From positions 186,001 to 250,000 of the forward strand of contig NZ_CADFEJ010000006.1 of the NCBI RefSeq assembly GCF_902833055.1: DNA of 64,000 bases, read 5' to 3'. Positions 1 through 8,601 of this stretch are shown here, piece after piece. Under the pieces are notes generated by a model. It was not told the DNA's origin, made no database searches, and worked only from the letters and a program-made list of their open reading frames with translations. How positions within the stretch are numbered: position 1 is the first letter of the stretch; each line of letters starts with the position of its first letter. The translations under genes were made by a program, and so were the position numbers. The DNA is from Burkholderia territorii (lineage in GTDB: Bacteria > Pseudomonadota > Gammaproteobacteria > Burkholderiales > Burkholderiaceae).

Positions 1-974
1 AGTGGCCGCATGCGCTGCTGCTGCACGGCCAGGCCGGGATCGGCAAGCTGCAGTTCGCGCAGCATCTCGCGCAGGGCTTCCTGTGCGAGGCGCCGCGGCC
101 GAACGGCGAGCCGTGCGGCACATGCGCGGCCTGCACGTGGTTCGCGCAGGGCAATCATCCGGACTACCGGATCGTGCTGCCCGAGGCGCTCGCGGGCGAG
201 GCGCCGGGCGCCGTCGACGACGCGAAGCCGGCCGACGCGGACGAAGGCGGCAAGAAGACGCGCACGCCGAGCAAGGAGATCAAGATCGAGCAGGTGCGTG
301 CGTTGCTCGACTTCTGCGGGGTGGGTTCGCACCGCGGCGGCGCGCGCGTCGTCGTGCTGTACCCGGCCGAGGCGCTGAACGTCGCCGCGTCGAACGCGCT
401 GCTGAAGACGCTGGAGGAGCCGCCGTCCGGCGTCGTGTTCCTGCTGGTGTCGGCGCGCATCGACCGGCTGCTGCCGACCATCATCAGCCGCTGCCGGCAG
501 TGGCCGATGACCGTGCCGGCGCCCGACGCGGCCGCGGCGTGGCTCGCCGCGCAAGGCGTCGACGATGCGCGCGCGCTGCTCGCCGAAGCCGGCGGCGCGC
601 CGCTCGCCGCGCTGGCGCTCGCGAGCGACGAGAATCGCCCGCTGCGCGATTTCACGCTCGGCCAGCTCGCCGCCGGCGCCGCATGCGACCCGTTCGCGTG
701 CGGCGAGACGCTGCAGAAGCTGCCGGTGCCGCTGGTGCTCGGCTGGCTGCAGCGCTGGCTGTACGATCTGCTCGCGCAGCGCATGGCGGGCGCGCCGCGC
801 TACTTTCCGATGCAGGCAGCCGCGCTCGCACGATGCGCCGAGGCGGTCGACGCGAATGCGTTCGCGCGCTTCATGAAAGCCGTGACGCGGCAGCGCACGG
901 TCGAGAACCATCCGCTCAATGCCCGCCTCGTATTCGAGGAACTGTTTCTCGGTTATCGGGAAATGTTCGCATGA
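1..974 (+). CDS. holB: DNA polymerase III delta' subunit (5' end missing)
   Basis: Clamp-loader subunit delta' of the replicative polymerase. The reading frame is open from base 3 and gives 323 residues, so about 20 N-terminal residues lie outside the window (E. coli delta' has 334). Visible are a P-loop-like segment HGQAGIGK near the start, a four-cysteine zinc module (CEAP...EPCGTCAAC), the segment SNALLKTLEEPP and the clamp-loader SRC motif (TIISRCRQ). The Lys in the P-loop is retained, although delta' subunits are usually not active ATPases. It is followed 79 bases later by tatD in the same direction, a common neighbourhood. The frame and motifs are unambiguous. Confidence 0.95.
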   Translation, partial: WPHALLLHGQAGIGKLQFAQHLAQGFLCEAPRPNGEPCGTCAACTWFAQGNHPDYRIVLPEALAGEAPGAVDDAKPADADEGGKKTRTPSKEIKIEQVRALLDFCGVGSHRGGARVVVLYPAEALNVAASNALLKTLEEPPSGVVFLLVSARIDRLLPTIISRCRQWPMTVPAPDAAAAWLAAQGVDDARALLAEAGGAPLAALALASDENRPLRDFTLGQLAAGAACDPFACGETLQKLPVPLVLGWLQRWLYDLLAQRMAGAPRYFPMQAAALARCAEAVDANAFARFMKAVTRQRTVENHPLNARLVFEELFLGYREMFA

Positions 975-1053
975 GCGAGAATTGTTTCCTTTGGGTGAGG
1001 AAACGATTGCCCGCGAGCGCATGAGCGCCCGCGAACCGTATTCAGGAAACACG

Positions 1054-1833
1054 ATGTTCGTCGATTCTCACTGCCACATCAATTTCAAGGGTCTCGCCGA
1101 CCGCCTGCCGGCCGTGCTGGAGAACATGCGCGAGCACGACGTCACGCACGCGCTGTGCGTGTCGGTCGACTTCGAGACGCTGCCGGACGTGCTCGCGATC
1201 GCCGACGCGCACGACAACGTGTATGCGTCGGTCGGCGTGCACCCGGATCACGAGGATGCACGGGAGCCGACGCTCGCGGAGCTGGTCGAGCTGGCCGCGC
1301 ACCCGAAGGTCGTCGCGATCGGCGAGACGGGCCTCGACTACTACCGCCTCGAAGGCCGCTCGATCGCCGACATGGAGTGGCAGCGCGAGCGCTTTCGCAC
1401 GCACATCCGCGCGGCGACCGCGACGATGAAGCCGCTGATCATCCATACGCGCTCGTCGTCGGAGGACACGCTGCGGATCATGGCCGAGGAGCGCGCGGAC
1501 GTGCCGGGCGGCGTGATGCACTGCTTCACCGAGCCGTGGCCCGTCGCCGAGCAGGCGCTCGCGCAGAACTTCCATATCTCGCTGTCGGGGATCGTCACGT
1601 TCAAGAACGCGACCGACGTGCAGGACGTCGCGCGGCGCGTGCCGCTCGACCGGCTGCTGATTGAAACCGACTCGCCGTACCTCGCGCCGGTGCCGTATCG
1701 CGGCAAGCCGAATGAACCTGCGTACGTCAGCCATGTCGGACGCTTTATCGCATGCGAGCGAGGGATCGCCGTCGAGGCGCTCGCCGATGCGACGACACGC
1801 AACTTTTTCCGGCTGTTCAAGATCGCCCGCTGA
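1054..1833 (+). CDS. tatD: TatD family metal-dependent hydrolase
   Basis: TatD/YcfH-type TIM-barrel metallohydrolase, 259 residues; the family has DNase/exonuclease activity. Metal ligands are visible: H6 and H8 in DSHCHIN, the Glu of IGETGLDYY, the His of PLIIHTRSS, the His of GGVMHCFTE and the Asp of IETDSPYLAPVP. The frame stays open upstream to 919, but that part overlaps holB and looks like shadow. The ATG at 1054 starts exactly at the conserved MFVDSHCH, so I chose it. It lies in the same orientation as holB and may be co-transcribed with it. Confidence 0.95.
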   Translation: MFVDSHCHINFKGLADRLPAVLENMREHDVTHALCVSVDFETLPDVLAIADAHDNVYASVGVHPDHEDAREPTLAELVELAAHPKVVAIGETGLDYYRLEGRSIADMEWQRERFRTHIRAATATMKPLIIHTRSSSEDTLRIMAEERADVPGGVMHCFTEPWPVAEQALAQNFHISLSGIVTFKNATDVQDVARRVPLDRLLIETDSPYLAPVPYRGKPNEPAYVSHVGRFIACERGIAVEALADATTRNFFRLFKIAR

Positions 1834-1876
1834 CGACGCGCGGCCAGCCGACAACCCAGGGAAGGAGCCCACAACA

Positions 1877-2587
1877 ATGACGAAGCCGACCACATACCTG
1901 CCCAAGCGCGCACTCGTCGCCGCCGCGCTCGTCGCGAGCGGCCTGCTGGCCGCCGCCGGCGCGCATGCCGAGTCGCTCGACGCGATCGTCAAGGCGGTCA
2001 AGTTCGACGACATCGCCGACATCGGCAAGCAGCTCAAGAGCGGCAAGCTCGATCCGAACACGCTCGCGCCGAACGGCGACCCGATCCTCGTGATCGCCGC
2101 GCGCGAGAAGTCCGACAAGGTCGCCGCCGCGATCGCCACGACACCGAACGTCGATCTCGAGAAGGAAGACAAGGCCGGCGAGAACGCGCTGATGCTCGCG
2201 TCGCTGAACGGCGACGTCGGGCTCGTCAAGCTGCTGATCGACAAGGGCGCGGAAGTCAGCAAGAAGGGCTGGGCGCCGCTGCACTACGCGGCGACCAACG
2301 GCCAGGACGAGGTCGTCAAGATCCTGCTCGACCACGACGCGTATATCGACACCGCGTCGCCGAACGGCACGACGCCGCTGATGATGGCCGCGCGCGGCAA
2401 CCACGCGTCGACGGTGAACCTGCTGCTCGACCAGGGTGCCGATCCGCAGGTGAAGAACCAGCTCGGCATCACCGCGCTCGAGTTCGCGAAGCATTACAAC
2501 GCGCCGGACGCGATCGACATCCTGAGCAAGCGGACGGTGCGCGTCGGTGCATCGGCGCCGGCAGATGCCCAAAAGAGTGCAAAATGA
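1877..2587 (+). CDS. Exported ankyrin-repeat protein
   Basis: 236-residue protein with a Sec signal peptide (KR, hydrophobic run, likely cleavage after AHA at residue 31) followed by about five ankyrin repeats from residue 60 to 215, e.g. GENALMLASLNGDVGLVKLLIDKGA and GTTPLMMAARGNHASTVNLLLDQGA. It is therefore predicted to be a periplasmic or secreted protein-binding scaffold; the partner is unknown. The ATG at 1877 is preceded by GGAAGGAG at suitable distance and begins the signal peptide, so the longer frame from 1661 is rejected. It lies 43 bases after tatD and may share its transcript. Confidence 0.88.
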   Translation: MTKPTTYLPKRALVAAALVASGLLAAAGAHAESLDAIVKAVKFDDIADIGKQLKSGKLDPNTLAPNGDPILVIAAREKSDKVAAAIATTPNVDLEKEDKAGENALMLASLNGDVGLVKLLIDKGAEVSKKGWAPLHYAATNGQDEVVKILLDHDAYIDTASPNGTTPLMMAARGNHASTVNLLLDQGADPQVKNQLGITALEFAKHYNAPDAIDILSKRTVRVGASAPADAQKSAK

Positions 2588-2706
2588 CGGTTTCGGCGCG
2601 GTGGCCCAGCGCCCGGCCGGCCGCAACCCGGCCGGCAGCGGGCGGGCGGCCGCCGCGCCGGTCAGCGCAGTGAGCGGCCTCGGGCCGCATTGACATAAGG
2701 AACACC

Positions 2707-3063
2707 ATGTTGCGGGCTATGTTTTGTGCCGCGGCGTTCGCCGTGCCGTTGTCGGCGGCGGCTTTCACGGGCGCGGATCTCGATCGGCTGTGCGCGAAGA
2801 CGGACGTCAAGTCGCGGGCGTCGTGCGCGGCCTACATCGAAGGCGCCGCCGATGGCGTCTACAACACGATCGATGCGATCGGCGGCACCACGGGGCCGCG
2901 CGTCGGGCAGTATTTCTGCCTGCCGCCCGACATCCGGGCGCAGCAGATGACCGACGCGGTGCGCAAGTACATCGCGGAGAATCCGAGGCTGGCCGACTAC
3001 AACGCGAGTACCGCGGTGTCGCTCGGTCTCGGCAAGGCGTTCCCCTGCCGGGGCGGCAGCTGA
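2707..3063 (+). CDS. Rap1a/Tai-like small secreted protein
   Basis: 118-residue protein with a short signal peptide (hydrophobic residues 4-19) and a domain resembling the Rap1a/Tai immunity fold: a CAAYIEGAADG helix, then FCLPPD, a V..Y...NP segment and a final AFPC. Four cysteines in the mature part could form two disulfides. Rap1a and Tai4 proteins protect bacteria from type VI effectors in the periplasm, but this domain is also common as a stand-alone gene, and no effector gene lies next to it. The function is inferred from pattern only. ATG 2707 is preceded by an AAGGA-like site. Confidence 0.7.
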   Translation: MLRAMFCAAAFAVPLSAAAFTGADLDRLCAKTDVKSRASCAAYIEGAADGVYNTIDAIGGTTGPRVGQYFCLPPDIRAQQMTDAVRKYIAENPRLADYNASTAVSLGLGKAFPCRGGS

Positions 3064-3160
3064 TCTGACTGCCGGGTCCGGGCACGCGCGTTGCCCGGAC
3101 GTCGCCGACGCATCCAGGACGAGGCCGCCGAGCCTCATAACCGAAGCATCCCGGGCGCCG

Positions 3161-4333
3161 ATGGTTTCAATCGAGGAATTGCAGCGCATCGCCGATGCGC
3201 CGTTGCATGCGTGGCTCGGCACGCTGGGCGTGTCGGTCATCGTCGTGCTTGTCGTCGTGATCGTGCACCGTGTCGGCGCACGCATCGTCAAGCGCATCGC
3301 GCAGCCGTATCCGTTGATGAGCGTGATCCTGCGCTACATCGACAAACCGTCGCTGGTCACGCTCGCGCTGCTCGCGCTCGAGTTCCTGTGGCTTCAGGCG
3401 GACGAAGGCATGTCGTTCGTGGGCGGCATGCGGACCGCGGCCGCGGTCGGCTCCATCGTGTCGCTGACCTGGCTGCTGGTGCGGCTCGCGGCCGGCGTCG
3501 GCGATGCGATCATCCAGGCTCATCCGATGGATGCGGTCGACAATCTCCACGCACGGCGCATCCACACGCAAGCCAAAGTACTCGTGCGGACCGTCATGGT
3601 GCTGATCGTGATCATCGGCACCGGCGCCGCGCTGATGACGTTCCCGAACGTGCGCCAGGTCGGCGCGAGCCTGCTGGCGTCGGCCGGCGTCGCGGGGCTG
3701 GTCGCCGGTATCGCCGCGCGGCCGGTGCTCGGCAACCTGATTGCCGGGCTGCAGATCGCGCTCACGCAGCCGATCCGGCTCGACGACGTCGTCGTGATCC
3801 AGGGCGAGTGGGGGCGCATCGAGGAAATCACCGGCTCGTTCGTGTCGGTGCGGCTGTGGGACCAGCGCCGGCTCGTGGTTCCGCTGCAGTGGATCATCGA
3901 AAACCCGTTCACGAACTGGACGCGCAGCAGCTCGGAAATCATCGGCACGGTGTACCTGTCGGTCGACTACCGCACGCCGCTCGCGCCGCTGCGCGAGGAG
4001 CTCGCGCGGCTCGTCCATGCGGCGCCCGAGTGGGACGGCCGCGTGCAGGTGCTGCAGGTGACGGACGCGACCGAGCGCACGATGCAGTTGCGCGCGCTCG
4101 TCAGCGCGGCCGACTCGTCGGCGTGCTGGGATTTGCGCTGTCGTGTGCGCGAGGGCTTGATTGCCTATCTGCAGACGCGCTTTCCGCAATGCCTGCCGCG
4201 TAGCCGGATGGAACTGTATCCGCACGATTCGGCGCCGGGCGAGCCGAGCCCCGAACGGCCGCATGCGCGGCCGCCCGCTGCCAGCACGGCGGCCAACACC
4301 GCGGCCGATCCGAAGGCCACAGAAGGCCGCTGA
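3161..4333 (+). CDS. MscS family mechanosensitive ion channel
   Basis: 390-residue membrane channel. Hydrophobic segments lie near residues 18-38, 62-78, 90-110 and 140-185. The last leads into the pore helix (SLLASAGVAGLVAGIAARPVLGN) and the beta domain (PIRLDDVVVIQGEWGRIEEITG...VPLQWIIENPFTNWTR), which are hallmarks of MscS. The C-terminus from about residue 350 is Ala/Pro-rich and probably disordered. Family members release solutes during osmotic downshock. The four-TM layout is closer to YbdG-type channels than to E. coli MscS. It lies 33 bases before an ATPase gene on the same strand. Confidence 0.9.
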   Translation: MVSIEELQRIADAPLHAWLGTLGVSVIVVLVVVIVHRVGARIVKRIAQPYPLMSVILRYIDKPSLVTLALLALEFLWLQADEGMSFVGGMRTAAAVGSIVSLTWLLVRLAAGVGDAIIQAHPMDAVDNLHARRIHTQAKVLVRTVMVLIVIIGTGAALMTFPNVRQVGASLLASAGVAGLVAGIAARPVLGNLIAGLQIALTQPIRLDDVVVIQGEWGRIEEITGSFVSVRLWDQRRLVVPLQWIIENPFTNWTRSSSEIIGTVYLSVDYRTPLAPLREELARLVHAAPEWDGRVQVLQVTDATERTMQLRALVSAADSSACWDLRCRVREGLIAYLQTRFPQCLPRSRMELYPHDSAPGEPSPERPHARPPAASTAANTAADPKATEGR

Positions 4334-4366
4334 ACGCGTGCCGGTAACCGCCGTCATCTTGCTTCC

Positions 4367-5542
4367 ATGAACGCGCTGAACACGCTCGCCATCGCCAACT
4401 ACCGCTCGCTGCGCGAGCTGATCGTGCCGCTTGCGGCGCTCACCGTCGTCACGGGGCCGAACGGCAGCGGCAAGTCGAGCGTGTATCGCGCGCTGCGGCT
4501 CCTCGCCGATACGGCGCAGGGGCGCGTGATTCCGTCGCTCGCGCGCGAAGGCGGGCTGCCGTCGACGCTGTGGGCCGGACCGGAGCGCTTTTCGCGCGCG
4601 ATGCTCGATGGCGATGCGCCGGTGACGGGCACGGTGCGCAATGGGCCCGTGAGCCTCAAGCTCGGCTTCGCGGGCGACGATTTCGGCTATGCAATCGATC
4701 TGGGCCTGCCGGTCCCGAGCCGTTCGCAGTTCGCGCTCGATCCCGTCGTGAAGCGCGAATGCATCTGGGGCGGCGCGTTGCTGCGTCCGTCGACGCTGCT
4801 GGTCGACCGGCAGGGCGCGCAGATTCGCGCGCGCACCGGTTCGGGTGAGTGGCGCACGGTGCCGCAGCCGGTCGCAAGCTTCGACAGCATGATGACCGAG
4901 TTCGCCGATCCGGTGGGCGCGCCGGAAATGATCGCGGTACGCGAGCGGATCCGGTCGTGGCGCTTCTACGACCATTTCCGCACCGATGCGCAGGCGCCGG
5001 CCCGGCAGTCGCACATCGGCACGCATACGCCGGTGCTCGCGGACGACGGCGCCGATCTGGCCGCCGCGCTGCAGACGATTCGCGAAATCGGAGATGCCGC
5101 CGCGCTCGATGCGGCGATCGACGATGCTTTCCCCGGCGCATCGATCGATATCGACAATCCGGGCAGCCGCGGTCGCTTCGACGTGCTGATGCGCCAGCCG
5201 GGGCTGCTGCGACCGTTGTCGGCCGCCGAGTTGTCGGACGGCACGCTGCGCTACTTGCTGCTCGCGGCCGCGCTGCTCACACCGCGGCCGCCGGCGCTGA
5301 TGGTGCTCAACGAACCGGAAACGAGCCTGCATCCCGACCTGTTGCCGGCGCTTGGACGCCTGATCGCGCAGGCCGCGCAGCATTCGCAGGTGCTGGTCGT
5401 GTCGCACGCGGCACGGCTCATCGCGACGCTCGAACGCGAGGCCGGCTGCGAGTCGCTGGTGCTCGACAAGCAGCTCGGTGCGACCGTGCTGGTCGACGCC
5501 GATACGCGCGACCTGCCGCCGTGGAAGTGGCCGTCGCGCTGA
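4367..5542 (+). CDS. AAA family ATPase of the RecF/SMC type
   Basis: 391-residue ABC-ATPase-fold protein. Walker A is GPNGSGKSS near residues 30-38, the signature-like motif is LSDGTLRYLLLAAALL, and Walker B is PPALMVLNEPETSLHPDLL followed by an H-loop VVSHAARL. There is no coiled-coil arm or zinc hook between the halves, only about 250 residues, so it resembles single-domain RecF/OLD-like ATPases without a TOPRIM nuclease. Such proteins occur both as housekeeping genes and as defence components. No nuclease partner is adjacent, so I assign no role. The start lies 33 bases after the MscS gene. Confidence 0.8.
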   Translation: MNALNTLAIANYRSLRELIVPLAALTVVTGPNGSGKSSVYRALRLLADTAQGRVIPSLAREGGLPSTLWAGPERFSRAMLDGDAPVTGTVRNGPVSLKLGFAGDDFGYAIDLGLPVPSRSQFALDPVVKRECIWGGALLRPSTLLVDRQGAQIRARTGSGEWRTVPQPVASFDSMMTEFADPVGAPEMIAVRERIRSWRFYDHFRTDAQAPARQSHIGTHTPVLADDGADLAAALQTIREIGDAAALDAAIDDAFPGASIDIDNPGSRGRFDVLMRQPGLLRPLSAAELSDGTLRYLLLAAALLTPRPPALMVLNEPETSLHPDLLPALGRLIAQAAQHSQVLVVSHAARLIATLEREAGCESLVLDKQLGATVLVDADTRDLPPWKWPSR

Positions 5543-5831
5543 CGGGCGAGACGGTGCGGGCGGCCGGTCTTTCGCCGCATGCCGCCGGCAGTCCGTCGCC
5601 GGAAGCCCGCGGCCCCCGGTCCAGCCGCCGCCGATCCGGTACGGGCGGCCCGGCCAGCGAATGTATCCTGTCTGTAACAACGCCCATAAAATGAAAGCCC
5701 GGTGCTTCCGGGTGTCGGGATCGCGAATAATAATGAGATATTCGGCTGGCGCGAGACCCGCCGCATGCCGCCCCGAGCGCGGTGTGCGCCGGTCCGGTGC
5801 CGGCCGGCCGAGGACACAGGAGACGTCGACC

Positions 5832-6896
5832 ATGAGAATTGCGCAGATCGCCCCGCTGACCGAATCCGTGCCGCCGAAGCTGTACGGCGGCACGGAGCGC
5901 GTCGTGTCCTACATTACCGAGGCGCTCGTCGACCTCGGTCACGACGTGACGCTGTTCGCCAGCGGCGATTCGACGACCCGGGCGAAGCTCGAACCGGTGT
6001 GGCCGCGCGCGTTGCGGCTCGACTCGTCGATTCGCGACCGCGTCGCTCCGCACATGCTGCTGATGGAGACGGTCGCGCGCCGCGCGAAGGATTTCGACGT
6101 GCTCCATTTCCACATGGACTACTACTCGTTTTCGGTTTTCAACCGGCAGGACACGCCGTTCGTGACGACGCTGCATGGCCGGCTCGATCTGCCCGAGCAG
6201 CAACCGGTGTTCGACACGTTCAACACCGCGCCGGTGATCTCGATCTCGAATTCGCAGCGCCAGCCGCTGCCGCAGGCGAAATGGCTGACGACCGTGTACC
6301 ACGGGCTGCCCGACGCGCTGTACCTGCCGCAGCCCGTCGAGCCGCGCTATCTCGCATTCCTCGGCCGCATCTCGCCGGAGAAGCGGGTCGACACGGCGAT
6401 CCGCATCGCGAGCCAGTGCGGGCTGCCGATCCGGATCGCGGCGAAGATCGACGCGGCGGACCAGGAATACTTCGAACGCGAGATCAAGCCGCTGTTCGCG
6501 CTTCCGCACGTCGAATACATCGGCGAGATCGCCGATCACCAGAAGGCCGAATTCCTGTCGGGCGCGCATGCGCTGCTGTTTCCGATCGACTGGCCGGAGC
6601 CGTTCGGGCTCGTCATGATCGAGGCGATGTCGTGCGGCACGCCGGTGATCGCGTTCAATCGCGGCGCGGTGCCCGAGGTGGTCGACGAGGGCGTGTCGGG
6701 CTTCATCGTCGAGGACGAGATCAGCGCGGTGGCCGCCGTGAACCGGCTGCACCTGCTGCCGCGCGCCCGCGTGCGGCAGCGCTTCGAGGAGCGCTTCACG
6801 TCGCGGCGGATGGCGCAGCAGTACGTCGACGTGTATCAGTCGTTGATCCGCGCGCAGAAGCGCTCGCGCTTCAAGGTGATCGATTCGACGACCTGA
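5832..6896 (+). CDS. Glycosyltransferase family 4
   Basis: 354-residue GT-B glycosyltransferase. The N-terminal acceptor domain begins MRIAQIAPL and contains the glycine-rich loop PPKLYGGTERVV. The C-terminal nucleotide-sugar domain contains FLGRISPEKRVD and the E-X7-E motif EPFGLVMIEAMSCGTPVIAF. The substrate is unknown; relatives transfer sugars to exopolysaccharide, lipopolysaccharide or small acceptors. The ATG at 5832 is chosen because it starts the Rossmann strand; upstream sequence in frame is arginine-rich shadow. The gene stands alone in its own transcript and ends in a strong terminator. Confidence 0.88.
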   Translation: MRIAQIAPLTESVPPKLYGGTERVVSYITEALVDLGHDVTLFASGDSTTRAKLEPVWPRALRLDSSIRDRVAPHMLLMETVARRAKDFDVLHFHMDYYSFSVFNRQDTPFVTTLHGRLDLPEQQPVFDTFNTAPVISISNSQRQPLPQAKWLTTVYHGLPDALYLPQPVEPRYLAFLGRISPEKRVDTAIRIASQCGLPIRIAAKIDAADQEYFEREIKPLFALPHVEYIGEIADHQKAEFLSGAHALLFPIDWPEPFGLVMIEAMSCGTPVIAFNRGAVPEVVDEGVSGFIVEDEISAVAAVNRLHLLPRARVRQRFEERFTSRRMAQQYVDVYQSLIRAQKRSRFKVIDSTT

Positions 6897-6918
6897 CGCG
6901 CAACGCGCGCGGATGAAA

Positions 6919-6950
6919 AAACGGCGATGCCCGCAAGGACATCGCCGTTT
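6919..6950. terminator. Bidirectional intrinsic terminator
   Basis: Perfect 11-bp stem AAACGGCGATG / CATCGCCGTTT with a 10-base loop, A-run on the left and T-run on the right. It lies between the convergent glycosyltransferase and SYLF genes and can serve both. Confidence 0.85.
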
Positions 6951-6995
6951 GCACGTGGCCCGCGCGCGGTGCGCACGGGCGTGCACGCCTCGGCG

Positions 6996-7583
6996 TCAGA
7001 TCTTCAGCTTCGTGACCTTCGTGCCGTTGATCGACACGTCGCCCATCAGGCCGGCGTTGGTCAGCACGATGACCTGGACCGGCGCGGTGGCCGTGGTCGT
7101 GTCGACCGCGCCGTTCGCGCCCATCTTCACGAGTGCGACCGATGCGCCGGCGCCGGCTGCCCAGCCGTCCGAGCCGCGGAATTCGTCGAGCGCTTCCTGC
7201 GTCATGAACAGGAACACGATGGCCTTCGACTGCGCGCCGGCCTGCAGGCCGACCGACAGCGACGACGTGTTGTAGTAGCCGACCGTGCTGCCGCCGACAC
7301 GCAGCGCGCCGTTGCCCGTCTGGCCGCCGACGATGAAGCCTGCCTGGATCACGTCCGGGAACACGAGCACGCCGCGCGACTTCGCGACGAGTTCGCGCGA
7401 GCCCTTGACCGTGGAATACATGCGCGACAGCGTTGCGTCGACGCTCGAATCGATCGCCTGACGCTTCGACGCGTTGGTCGCGGCATTGTCGGGCTTGTCG
7501 GGGGTAGTGGTGCAACCGGTGAGCGCAAGGCTGCCGACGATGAGCGCAGCGGCGGCTTTCAGCACGAGGTTCCGTTTTTGCAT
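6996..7583 (-). CDS. SYLF/YSC84-domain lipoprotein
   Basis: 195-residue predicted lipoprotein: signal peptide with lipobox LTGC (Cys24), a short linker, then a SYLF (YSC84-like) domain with SRGVLVFPDVIQAGFIVGGQTGNGAL, FLFMTQEALDEFRG and GAGASVALV. The domain binds lipids in eukaryotic homologues; bacterial members are exported proteins of unclear function. A good ribosome site (GGAGAAG) precedes the ATG. An extended -10 promoter lies about 65 bases upstream. It converges on the glycosyltransferase gene. Confidence 0.88.
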   Translation of the reverse strand: MQKRNLVLKAAAALIVGSLALTGCTTTPDKPDNAATNASKRQAIDSSVDATLSRMYSTVKGSRELVAKSRGVLVFPDVIQAGFIVGGQTGNGALRVGGSTVGYYNTSSLSVGLQAGAQSKAIVFLFMTQEALDEFRGSDGWAAGAGASVALVKMGANGAVDTTTATAPVQVIVLTNAGLMGDVSINGTKVTKLKI

Positions 7584-7645
7584 CGTTCTTCTCCATCGGA
7601 TGATGTTCGGAGTGAGTCTCGCTCAAGGAGCGGATCACGTCGGCA

Positions 7646-7654
7646 GTTATATCA
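7646..7654 (-). promoter_or_regulatory. Extended -10 element for the SYLF gene
   Basis: On the minus strand the sequence reads TGATATAAC, a TGn extended -10 hexamer, 63 bases upstream of the SYLF start codon. No good -35 is visible, as expected for an extended -10 promoter. Confidence 0.4.
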
Positions 7655-7819
7655 CAGTGGATTACAACCCCTTTTCGTCCGCGCATCAAAAAGCGTCAAA
7701 TCGTTTCGCGGTGTCGCGGCGCACCAACGGACGGACCGGCGCGCGTACGGCAATACGTCGCGCGGCCGGCCGACGGACGGCAGGAAAGGGAAGCGGCAAA
7801 GCGGAGCGGTGGCCGCGCG

Positions 7820-8281
7820 TCAGTGCGGCGTGACGGGCGGTGCGGGCGGCGCGGGCGGCTTGATCGGCGGGCGCCGCAGCGCGCGGCGGATCAGCGCGAT
7901 CACGACCCCGCAGGCGAACAGGAACGCGGCCGGCACGACCCAGTAGCCGACGAATGCGTGCCACAGATAACCGGCGAGCGTATTGCGGCGCACCACGTAT
8001 TCGTCGCGGGCCGCCTGCTGACGCGCCGCATTGGCCGCGAGCACATCGGCCGGGCAGCCGGCCGCGCGCGCCGTGTCAGGATCGCCGTGGCACTTCGCGG
8101 CGGCACCCGCCGCCTGCTGCGCATCGGTCAACTGCCAGGTGGTCAGCGCGAGCTGCAGGTCGGCATTGTTGTACGCCATTTCCTCGCGGATCTCGCGTAC
8201 GGCGACGATCGCGACGGGCACGGCCCAGAACACGATCACGATCAGCCAGCGGCGGAACCAGCGGTGTTGTCTCCATGCCAT
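7820..8281 (-). CDS. Two-TM inner-membrane protein of unknown function
   Basis: 153-residue protein that I do not recognise. It has an N-terminal TM helix (WLIVIVFWAVPVAIVAV, about residues 10-27) and a second near residues 105-132. The roughly 75-residue loop between them has two cysteines (AKCHGDP, AAGCPAD), and a short Arg/Pro-rich tail ends in PPAPPAPPVTPH. With both ends cytoplasmic, the loop would face the periplasm, where the cysteines could form a disulfide. The ATG at 8281 is chosen for its GGAGG site five bases upstream; the longer frame to 8506 lacks TM or domain signal. Confidence 0.7.
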   Translation of the reverse strand: MAWRQHRWFRRWLIVIVFWAVPVAIVAVREIREEMAYNNADLQLALTTWQLTDAQQAAGAAAKCHGDPDTARAAGCPADVLAANAARQQAARDEYVVRRNTLAGYLWHAFVGYWVVPAAFLFACGVVIALIRRALRRPPIKPPAPPAPPVTPH

Positions 8282-8541
8282 CCATGCCTCCGTTTGACGC
8301 GGCGTGCGCGTCCGTCTCGAGGGCGGCCCGATGGCGCTTCTTGTACTTGGATGGGCCGCGATGCAGCCATCATAGAAGAAATCGCGGCGAATTGCCGCAC
8401 CATGTGGCGGTATTCGTACGGCGCGTGGGGAAAGCGGGGACGGCGGTGGAGCATCTCGCGGCCACGACCGCGACGCCGCCGCTGGACGGGCGGCGCGGCG
8501 ACGCATCCGGCATCATCGCGCGCGTCGATGCGCGTGCAACC
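8282..8541. other. Intergenic region upstream of the two-TM protein
   Basis: About 260 bases between the two-TM gene and the psiF terminator. It should carry the promoter of the leftward membrane-protein gene; I see no convincing hexamer pair and no small gene. Confidence 0.4.
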
Positions 8542-8583
8542 AAAATGAAAATGCCGCGCCCGCCGAAGCGGTGCGCGGCATTC
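8542..8583 (-). terminator. Terminator of psiF
   Basis: Stem ATGCCGCGC (8551-8559) / GCGCGGCAT (8573-8581) with a 13-base loop. The minus-strand transcript runs into a T-rich tract (complement of 8542-8551). Confidence 0.7.
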
Positions 8584-8601
8584 GCGCGGGAGCGCCGGGC
8601 C

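Noticed and set aside
5697-5717. GC-rich hairpin (GCCCGG...CCGGGT) between the ATPase and the glycosyltransferase gene as a terminator
   Set aside because: Short stem and no T-run follows; such palindromes are frequent at this GC content.
3167-5893. Minus-strand open frame of about 900 codons opposite the MscS and ATPase genes
   Set aside because: Arg/His-rich shadow; the plus-strand genes have intact Walker and MscS motifs.
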